From the NCBI GenBank assembly GCA_027924585.1, contig BSBM01000637.1, positions 4,216,001 to 4,280,000 on the forward strand: DNA of 64,000 bases, read 5' to 3'. The notes beneath the pieces are model-generated. The model saw nothing but the letters and a program-made list of their open reading frames with translations, was not told the DNA's origin and ran no database searches. Shown here one piece after another: positions 55,183-64,000 of the stretch (positions within the stretch are counted from its first letter, which is position 1; each line of letters begins with the position of its first letter). The position numbers were made by a program, and so were the translations under genes. The stretch is from Larix kaempferi (Eukaryota; Streptophyta; Pinopsida; Pinales; Pinaceae).

Positions 55183-57529
55183 TACATGAGAGCTAGTGCA
55201 TCTTCTACAGCTCTTAGAAAAAGAGTTTTATCTCTATTTATTTCTTTTTCAGGGAATGCAGTAATAACTCTAGGAATCATCCTATTTATTTCTTAGAAAA
55301 AGAATTTTATCTATATTTATTTCTTTTTGTAGTATCCTTCATCCATCACACTCTCTGTATGAGCACTTGGTATCCTTCATCCATCGTACTAGACACAACA
55401 AAATGCATCAACGTTCATATCTGGGACTGGCATTACCATAGATGCTAGCACTGTGGCCAACTCTCAAACCAGGGGATCCATTCAATTGGCATGGTATAAT
55501 TGAAGAACCTTTAAAGGGAAAGGTACGTCCTCATATTTTCATGCAGTCTTTTTTATTCTATTCTAGTTTTAATGATAAATTCCTTGTTGATATTTTCCTT
55601 TGGTGCTGTAAGGTAGAGTGAATCATTAACGTTGTAAGTTAGAGTGAAATAAAATTAAATAGACTATAATAAATAGACAACCAACAAACAAAGATTAATG
55701 TATTAGTGTGCCTCTATAATAACGGAGCATCAACGTGTCAAGAGTTTAATTGAGCATCGTTGCTCCCATACAATAATATAAAGCAACAATGATATTATTT
55801 TGTAAATTCCGTTTATATTTTTACATATATCTTATATTAGTTTAGTAATTTAATTGAATGATTTTATGTTCTAGTGAGTTTGTTTGATCAATTAGGTTGC
55901 AAAGAGAGTCTACAACAAGGAGAGGATGTTGCAGTCATGCAAAAAGGCATGGCAGAACATCACACACAATATGTATAAGGGAACCTGTCTCTCCTTCAAG
56001 GTGTTGTCCTCCTCAAATATGTTGAGGAGGTAATATCATTGAAGGTGAAGAACAAATTCATATGAAATTGGATTCCTCAAGGGATCAAGGTCAGTAGGCA
56101 TTTTGGATTGGAGCACATATATGTTCCAACCTATTAAAATATAACATAAATTTCACCACTAAATTAACCATTAGGGTGGATATGCTCCCATTTCCCCCAT
56201 TTTACTTAATGGTGTATAATGTACTTTGACACTTGCATTACATGAACACCTATTCTAGTGAGGAGACAATCATGTCAGGAAGACATAGGGTTGTCATGGG
56301 ACAACTATATGTTACTAGTTTAAATTGAGTACAAGGATGCAACGATAGTTAAAAATACCCTTAATGCACTAAACCCTCCCCTTACATCTATGTCGATAAG
56401 ATTATAGAGCATCACACCCCTTTTTTGGTGGATTGCAATATTTTTGAAATGTTTTTATGATGCATTAAACCTTTGCACATTATCTAGCATTGGTGGGAGG
56501 GAGGATTTCCCTTATGCATTTGAATTATGTTACACTATTTTTTGAGAGGATTCTCGACACTTGTCTTGTGATATGACCCCAAAGGGGGCATATATGACAC
56601 AATCGATCATACCTTCTCAAACCACAATCACAAATTCATAGAAAAAGGCCAAACGCTTTCTTTTTCCACACCTATAAAACAACAATATAAAAAGTTATTA
56701 TTACATAAATTTTGCTTTTTAAAACTGTCTACTTTCAAATATTGAAAATTATATTTATAAAAATTATTACTTGATAAAATATATATTTTAAAACTTTGTT
56801 AACTTTCAAATATTTAAATTTAAATTTATAACAACATTTAAACAAAAACATTAAAATTTGATTTACAAAAACTTTTTGTTGACCCAATATGCATGCTGGG
56901 ATCATGTTCCTAAAGGCAGGAAATTAAAAACATTGGTAAAAATATAGGGTCTCACCAAGAACCCAGTCTCCTTTTGTTTTTTTCAAGTTAGTAGTGCCTC
57001 TGATGAAATCAGGTCAAAACTATGCCCAAGACATAAGTCCAGGTAGACCCCCTGTCAAACGCCATGCCAAGAAAACCCATCTCATGAGCTCACGATTTGT
57101 ATTGTGCAAAATGCAAGGGTTTTCAAATGCATCTTGTGGTCATACTCGTTTCAGATCCTTGGTTTCAAAGCAAATTCGCCCAGGTAGAGCTTCATCAATT
57201 TGAATTTGTGGTGAGAATGAAGAACCATTGGGGTTTCAGCAGCAATGAGGTACTTCCTAAAGCACTCATTCCTTTGCATTTACATACTAGATTTAGGTTT
57301 CTCAGTGTCAATCGTCTACATTCATGTGAATATTAGTCCGCTATGCTTTTGGGTTTCTAACGAGATATGCTTCTAGATCTGATCCTTCCTTTGATGATGT
57401 TGCAGTTCCTCTCTATATAAATCTTGAGTTATTCTATTGAAATCATGGTTTATCTTAATTAATTTAATGGTAACATGAGTACCTATTTAAGCATGATTCA
57501 TTTGTAAATTCTAAGTTCCCTAGTTAATG
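55183..57529. other. No gene seen
   Basis: AT-rich DNA without a supported gene. A plus-strand stretch near 55,890-55,990 reads VAKRVYNKERMLQSCKKAWQ in one frame but has no known pattern. The part at 56,690-56,880 is very AT-rich. Confidence 0.35.
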
Positions 57530-59085
57530 ATTGATCGATAGCCTGGTTGTAATGGAATGGACTGCACCAGCTTCAGATTCTTTATGGGTAGATCCACTTG
57601 GATCAACATTATCAACTGAATCCACAATTAGAATACCTATATCTTATTGCTTACTAATGTCATCACCTCCAGAAGCAATCTCTATAGATGAGAAAGTCAT
57701 GGCAGAAGATTCCAGCTTGTTTGATTGTTGCACCTCATGGTCTTCCACCATATCTTCCAATACTTCCCTCACTTTTTCTATAGAGACTAATGATTTCTCT
57801 TACTCATTGAATTCCTGCACTACAGGTTTAGCCTCTACTTATCCTTTTGCATTGGTTAGTGTTTGCTTATCAAATTTTGAATCATCTACCCTAGCTATAC
57901 GAGGCCATTTTGAGATAGGATCTTCTACTTTTGGATTCATTCTTCCAGCATTAACTATCTCAGATAGTTCCTTTGCTCTATCTTTGATCTCTGGTTCATT
58001 CGCATCATCTCTTTCTTCTAGTTCCAGTGTGATCTCCATACAAGAAGCATTTTCTATGTTTTCGAATGAAGGATTACTCTGTTAAGCTAACTCTTCCTAC
58101 AAGTCCATACCCCTTGCCTTCTTTTGAAGTGGTGTTGATTCCAACTTATATCCTGTTTTAGTAGATTCTTCTTGTATATCAGGAAGTGAGGTAGAGGCAA
58201 CACGTTTTCGAATACAGGTGCTACTAGAACTGTTATAGTAATGGATGGAAAACTTGCAATAGATTTTGCTAATGAAGCAAAGGAGATGGTTACAGGGACA
58301 CCTTCTTGAGTTTCTACTTCTAAATATGTGCCACCTTTCATATCCTCAGTAATGTGAAGGTCCATTTCAGATACCTCAGCTTCCAATGTGGAATCTTGTT
58401 GTTTAGTAGGTTCAATTTGAGGTTGAATTATCTTCCTGCTAGTTTTCCGAAACTTTTGTATCCGGAATTGAAGAGATAGTTACCAAACTGAGATGCACAC
58501 AAAAATATGAGCAACTTAAAAGTATTTACACACAAAAATTATAACACATACAAACACAAATAACTAGCCATTGGTCTTACCTTTTTCTCCTCTAACGTGG
58601 TTTTGAACTATTGAATCCTTAGCTCTTTCTCATCAATACCTTTTACCAAGGATGGAATAACAGTGCTTCCAACTGAATCCTGGGAAAAATGTTGAGATGC
58701 GGGATTTGTAGTTAATGATTGACGATGTATTTGTCGAACAACAGTTATAGTACTTGCAATGACAGGTGTAGCACTAGAGACAACTACGAAACTAATTGCA
58801 GATGTACAACCAGTAATTTGGTTCACTTTCCCTGAAGGTATAGAAATTTCATTTGGAGTATTCCATGAAGTAGAATTTATGAATGGAAAAATATCCCCTG
58901 TCCCAATAGGTGCCTCAAATGAAGGTAGAACATCAATAGTGTTAGAACGAACTGTAGAAATATCTATGGCTACTAAGTTTGATATCTCTTCAAGATGATC
59001 CACTACAGAAAAATATGTCACAACCTTTTCATCCAATGCTGTAATCTCGTTAGAGGTTGAACCACTTTTCTGATAAAGTATAATT
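57530..59085 (-). pseudogene. Unrecognised degraded minus-strand coding region
   Basis: Three consecutive minus-strand frames have protein-like composition: 59,083-58,608 (KSGSTSNEITALDEKVVTYF, then SNLVAIDIST), 58,437-58,087 (KFRKTSRKIIQPQIEPTKQQ, then EAEVSEMDLHIT) and 58,039-57,839 (MEITLELEERDDANEPEIKD). Acceptor-like TTTATCAG precedes the first and a donor-like AAAAAG|GTAAGACC follows it near 58,583. The plus-strand frame of 184 codons at 57,531-58,085 is its mirror and I judge it a shadow. I do not recognise the family; Ser/Thr/Glu richness suggests a disordered region. Confidence 0.4.
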
Positions 59086-60394
59086 GAGTAAAATTTCTAT
59101 TGTTAGATACAATTGAATTTAACACCCAAAAGTAGTTCTAATAACCAGAACCTTAATAGACAAGAGATAACTATCAGGAACATAGGGCACAAAAAGAGTC
59201 TCTATAGTAATCATAAGATGAAAATACTTTATCTGATATAAAATCTAATGACATATAGATAAAAATGAAAAACTTTTATATATATCAGATATAGATAAAA
59301 TGACATAAAAATTATTTTTATATCTATTTTTTATAATGACATAAAACTTTATTTTTGCATGGCTTTTTTATATTTGATTTTTATATCTAATGAAAAACTA
59401 TGCTCAAGTAGATGACAATTCAATATAAATCATGTGTATGCAAACTTATCTTACTTAATTATTACCATTGAGTTCATTGACATTAATATAAATGTTAGAA
59501 GAATGTGTTAAATGAGTAGGTTTAACCTTGGAAATGTTTTGGAAATTTGGAAAGAGAAAATGGACCAAATGTAATTGCATGAAATAATTGTGAATTCCCT
59601 TTTGGACACTGAGTCAATTTAGAACCAAATGTCAATAGGGACTGTGTAATGGATGAGTGCATAAGAGAGAGTGCTCTCGTGAAGTCTTTGGTGCATCTCC
59701 AAAATCTAGCGCATTTAGTTCACAAAACAATCATCCATATGAATATCTTTTTAGAGAATGGAGGCCATACCTCAATATATTGTTGCAAGGTATACAGTCT
59801 TATCATCACCCCCTTCTAGATCTACAAATGAACTAAAAAAAATCCTCCAAAGGAATATCATCTTCATGAAAATCGATCTTATCAATTATGATAGGCCTCC
59901 TCCATGGTTGTATTGATCTCCAAAGAATGTATAAAATGATCACTGCAACAAAAGGGTGGATCGACCTCTTCTAAAATTGATCGACTGGATATATTATGAA
60001 GATAGATATTTTTTCTAGGATGATGGCCTAAGACTGAAACACATTGTACTATAGATGCACTAAAGGATGATGTTTTCATGCTAGCAAATATCCCAACTTC
60101 ATCATACCATTATCATGCATTGCACATATCATTTCTAGAAACGATTGGACATGTTCTGTAACACGAAATGGGCTGCTTGAACAAGGAAACAAATAGGAGC
60201 TTAGATTGCTTAAATGCATTAGGGCATTCAGGTTGATAACTATTGCATAAGGTTCGACTTAAGGTTGCTCAAAACATCTCTCTTTCTGGTGGCTAAAACT
60301 TAAAGTTGGGGTGGAATCATTTGTCATTTAGAAACATGTCAAAGAAAATTTTCTTGGATAAACTTGGGTGTTATGTTGGCTTCCATAACAAGTG
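59086..60394. other. No gene seen; AT-rich low complexity
   Basis: No coding frame is supported. Positions 59,210-59,410 are nearly pure A/T with repeated TATCTAATG and TTTTTATATCT motifs. Confidence 0.4.
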
Positions 60395-61364
60395 TGTTTG
60401 GTAGAATTTTTCCCTACGGATAAGTCAAAATTCTCTTAACTTTAAAGCAGATTCTCAACTAACTCTAAAGCAAGAAACAAGACAAAACAAATGCTACCTT
60501 GAAATTCCTGAACTAACTTTTACAACAAGATTATATGCATTCAGAAACAATGAGAGATATGACACACCTTTCAATTTGACGTTTGTCCCGCTTCTAGCTC
60601 TTGATCCAAATCTCCAATGTAGAACCTGTTAAGATCAACCAAAGAACAAACATACAAGCTTCCAAATACCTTGAATGTAAAGATTAGATTCAAATCTAGA
60701 TTAGATACATTCCATGCTAAGAACTTATGCTATACACATGAAATGGGAAAAACAAGACAAGTTATCTTATTACAAACTTGAAGAATGCTTACAAAGGTTG
60801 CTTGATGTCCAAGCCAATCCTCTAGCTCTAAGTGCTTCCTCCTCTAGCTATCTCCACAAAGCTGCAAGATCATAGCTTTGATACTCTCAAGAGTCCTCCT
60901 CCTTTCCCATGGAATGCCTCTCTTATATAGTGTATGGTAGGGTTAACCAACAAGAGAGATGGGTGGATCTAAGGAGAGGTAAGTGGATCAAGGTTTCTAA
61001 TCACAGAAAATGGGTTGAGATCGAATCAGGGATCCCAATCCTCCAATATCTCTTGAAAATCCAAAATCCCACAAGCCATGGAAAAAAGACTATAAAAAGA
61101 GTACCGTGCCCTGTGGTCTGAGCATAACGCGGTAGTACCGCGTTCTGGGGATAAAGCATAGCGCGGTAGTCTGGACTACCGCGCACCTATAACTGAGCAA
61201 GGCGCGGTAGTGTGGGTAAATAAAGCCTCAGCTGGGTTAATTCTTGATAGGATGGATTTACTTTCAAGGATTACTCATCTTCTGGGTGGTTCAAACAGTA
61301 GGGGAAGTGTCTTCAACTCTATTTGTGGTGGAGATGCGACACTACGGAATATGGAGGTATAACA
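60395..61364 (-). mobile_element. 3' LTR of element E
   Basis: Starts TGTTTGGTAGAA and ends GGAGGTATAACA, 970 bp, homologous to the 5' LTR of element C over its full length. Unlike the 3' LTR of C it has a normal R-U5 part and no inverted arm. It has a CGCGGT cluster at 61,101-61,210. Confidence 0.85.
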
Positions 61365-63290
61365 GATGCCCCCTAAAGTGTGAGGTCAGAAAGGACTGAT
61401 GGCCGAAAGACTTTACGAATATTGTGTAGAGATAGCATTGAGGAGAATGGCAAGGAGCTGAAACAAAAACAAAGTGTTAGATATACCACCGAGGTGGGCA
61501 TCCCCATGCTCGGAAACAAATGACTCAAAGCATGGCTACTGACCAATACATTGCAGATCCATGAGTACTGAGATGATATAGACTGTGGATAGATCATGGC
61601 TACTACGAACAAGCGTAGATCCATGAGACAACACTGACACAGCCACGAGAAATATAATAAGTGGATCTGTGTGACAATACAAAGGACATCTCCATCGCAA
61701 CCTGGACGCAATCAAGTTACAGAGGTGCGCCCAGGGTCTTCTATCCGATCGCAAAAGATACGAATCTAGCCATGTGATTACAAGGTGTTGAAGTCGAACA
61801 TGGTAGAAACCATTTGATTACCGGTCAATGATGTGAACTGTTATCAAATGCGAGGGAAATCACCTATGATGACAATGATCCCCAAGGTATATGAAGTACA
61901 TCTCAACGAAATGCGAATAGGTGGGTTGATGTCGAGCATTCGAGAGATCGTCCGATCAGAGGTCAATGATGAAAACCTACTGTCGAACACGAGGAAACCT
62001 GCCATTGAGGCATGCAGGTACCAAGGTACTAATAGTTCATTCCTAAGTCCAATTCTCGGATAGTGATTTGGTGTCGATGGGAATAGACTCGTCGAAGGTG
62101 GGCCATAATGATTCCCACATCATCGACACGAAATCGGAACGAATGATAAGATGATGAAACAATGGAGTATGGAATCACACAGCGGAGGCTTGACACAATG
62201 AACGACTCTGAACAATGCAACCCTTTGAACATATAATGGCATGAAATAGGACTTGGCAGCAGGGATTATTGATAGCAGAGGATAGACACCGGATGAGTAG
62301 GCTCATGGCTAGGGAGACGACTCAAGATGATGACCATAACTCAGTGAAAAATGGATACCCAATATAGACAAGAGACAGACACATGCCATGTTCAAAGGTA
62401 ACAACTGACAAGCTGCCATAAACAAACTTGACTTGTTCCCGCTATTCCCCCGACATGATAGACGAGTACCTCTTTGTTGTTTTTTGAGCTTGAAGAGGAT
62501 AACAGATGCTTGGTGTAGCTCATCTCATAGATGATTCCAATCTCACATGTTTTACGAACCTGAGAAAGGAGGGGTTCGTCCCAAAGTGGGCCCTTCGATG
62601 TTAAATTTTAACGAGTCCAAGGAAGGGAAACTCGATAGTTTTTCATATTTAGAGAGCCTGAAAAACTTAAAGGAAGCTCCACAATGTACTTTTTCGTAAA
62701 TTTAGTCCCTCGATCCCGAAAAAGTTTAAAACAATTCCCGAGAGAACTCTCCCAGCCGAGATTGACTGAGGTATACCTTTCTCGTAAATAGTCTAGACGG
62801 GCCGAAAAAGGGGTAATCTATCACTGAATAGACGACCTTTCAAATACTTTTACAAGTGTGAAAGAATCAAGATCACTTGGCAAGCTTTTCAATTTTAAGG
62901 AGTCTGAAAAGAGCTTAACTATGGACTCCTATGGTCTTTTTCGTAATTTTTAATTATTCTGGTCCGAAAAAGGAATAAAATACAACCAGGATAACACTTT
63001 CCTCACCGTTTAACGAGCATGAGTAAAGCTAACCGTACTCGACACCATTTACTTGAGTTTGACAAGCACGACACGGGTGTAAAAGTGCTTGGAATCTTTT
63101 TCAAGTTTTAATCCATAGCACGAAAAAGATAAAGTAGGCTCAAAATGAAGGTCAATTAGTGAATAAACGCCAATGTGAATATATCACTTTTTACGGGAGA
63201 TCCTGTCAACAAAGTGCTTATGAAACCAGATATTAGTAATGTGAAATGGGCTTTATTTTAACCATTTAAAATAATAATTAAAAAATAGGT
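61365..63290. other. Long 3' non-coding region of element E
   Basis: Homologous to 28,677-30,620 of element C, beginning with the same purine tract (minus strand CACTTTAGGGGGCATC). Frames on both strands are broken relative to C, which argues against a coding role. Confidence 0.55.
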
Positions 63291-63298
63291 GAAAATGC

Positions 63299-63307
63299 TA
63301 TATAAAG
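63299..63307 (+). promoter_or_regulatory. TATA box of antisense PMD gene (E)
   Basis: TATATAAAG at the same distance from the splice donor as in element C. Confidence 0.6.
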
Positions 63308-63443
63308 AATAGGTAAAAGGAGAAAGTTACCATTTCACTTTGTGTTTTTACCCAAAGAGGAGATTTTACCCACTTAAGGAGCAAAACTTCACGGATCCAT
63401 ATCTAGAGTTTCAGGGCACCGTTCCAACAACCGTCTGCATCAG

Positions 63444-63767
63444 GTAAGAGATCTCGAGCTCCTCTTTCATTTCATGTAGGAATCATTTGCTTTCAATAAG
63501 GAAAATTGATTTTTTGGGCAAGCCCTATTGGGAAAAAATTGCCCTTCATAGTACCGCATGGGGCCCATATCGAGAAACATGGTACTGTCGAACAGTACCA
63601 CGCTGTGGCTTTAGGAGGAGATGCGGTACTGTGCAGTACCGTGTGGCAATAATTTCCCCAAGCGCGATGAAAGCGATTTTTAAGATGAAAAAATTGATTT
63701 TCCTCAAATTTTTTGCTGAAGCTAAGTTGTTAAATGATTACTAAATGTTTCCCTTGACCTTTTGTAG
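63444..63767 (+). other. 5'UTR intron of PMD gene (E)
   Basis: Donor CAG|GTAAGAG, acceptor GACCTTTTGTAG|G, 324 bp as in element C. It carries the CGCGGTAC cluster at about 63,550-63,665, including the palindrome GGTACTGTGCAGTACC. Confidence 0.7.
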
Positions 63768-63792
63768 GAGTTTTCAATTTGTTCAGATCAAA

Positions 63793-64000
63793 ATGGTCAG
63801 TTGGAAAGAAAGAGAGCATGAAGTAGATGATTTGGCGGCTGAAAATGGCTTACCGATTGTGACCGCATTGTGAGAAAGTGGTTTGTTGAAGTTCTTTAAG
63901 ACCAAAGGGATTCGTCAGCAACCCAAGCTTCTCACCCATCTTATTCAATTGTGGGACCCTAACATTCAAGATTTCCGAGTAGGAGAGCACGTTCTCGAAA
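63793..64000 (+). pseudogene. PMD gene of element E, partial, early stop
   Basis: Starts MVSWKEREHEVDDLAAENG like the PMD of element C. Codon 27 is TGA (63,871-63,873) where C has CGA, a C-to-T change at a CpG. After it the frame is open and conserved (FFKTKGIRQQPKLLTHLIQL) to the window end. Confidence 0.8.

Larger units (their letters stand above)
60395..64000 (-). mobile_element. Element E: 3' end of a second C-family element
   Basis: Order from the left: 3' LTR (60,395-61,364), purine tract, long 3' non-coding region, antisense PMD promoter, 5'UTR intron and the beginning of the PMD coding region, then the window ends. It matches element C from 28,677 to about 31,320 and the LTR at 42,322-43,303 throughout. 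gag-pol would lie to the right of the window. Confidence 0.85.

Noticed and set aside
57531-58085. 184-codon plus-strand open frame
   Set aside because: Ser/Thr-rich composition and position look like the antisense shadow of minus-strand coding-like frames; no family pattern.
1-64000. tRNA, rRNA or other structural RNA genes
   Set aside because: No cloverleaf, rRNA core or snRNA-like sequence was recognised; the only tRNA-related matches are retrotransposon primer sites.

Overview
The window is a stretch of plant nuclear DNA built almost entirely of LTR retrotransposons, with one L1-type LINE fragment, one CACTA-like element and several tandem-repeat blocks. No convincing host gene, rRNA or tRNA gene is visible. 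The organism is inferred to be a land plant with a large, repeat-rich genome. The evidence is Ty3/gypsy pol of the plant Athila/Tat type, plant mobile domain (PMD) proteins, primer-binding sites typical of plant elements, and nested insertion. I cannot tell from this sequence whether it is a gymnosperm, a fern or a large-genome angiosperm.

Layout. 0-10 kb: two decayed minus-strand Ty3 elements (gag/protease plus 5' LTR, primer sites near 1.3 and 6.0 kb), then a broken retroelement accessory ORF (7.5-8.4 kb). 10.9-12.9 kb: minus-strand pol (RT end, RNase H, integrase), cut at 12,933 by a plus-strand element called B here. B (12.9 to about 24.9 kb) has a 5' LTR, a leader of 32-bp repeats, gag, protease, RT, integrase, a second RNase H ORF and an antisense PMD gene, but no visible 3' LTR. 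Its right end joins a chimeric gag and a minus-strand element D (25.3-27.7 kb). D's LTR is interrupted by element C (27,751-43,303, minus strand), a nearly complete 15.55-kb Tat-like element with a perfect 5-bp target duplication (AGAGG), and resumes at 43,309. 44-50.6 kb: repeats, a copia-like LTR, a coiled-coil ORF, and a minus-strand LTR with an initiator-Met primer site. 51-54 kb: CACTA-like array and degenerate tandem repeats. 54-60 kb: a LINE ORF1 remnant, an unrecognised degraded minus-strand coding region, and AT-rich DNA. 60.4-64 kb: the 3' end of element E, a second copy of C's family, running off the window.

How the parts work together. B, C and E belong to one group. In B and C the sense strand encodes gag, protease, RT, a first RNase H with its leading catalytic Asp replaced, and integrase; then comes a separate ATG-started ORF for a second RNase H with an intact D-E-D-D set. 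In C and E the antisense strand of the 3' region carries a PMD gene with its own TATA box and a 324-bp 5'UTR intron; B carries a more diverged antisense PMD at the same place. CpG-rich CGCGGTAC motif clusters recur in the LTR U3, the leader and the PMD intron. Element C's 3' LTR has its R-U5 part replaced by an inverted 368-bp copy of U3, so both outer ends of the integrated element are U3 ends. Almost every coding region has stop codons or frameshifts; C is the best preserved and E's PMD has an early stop.
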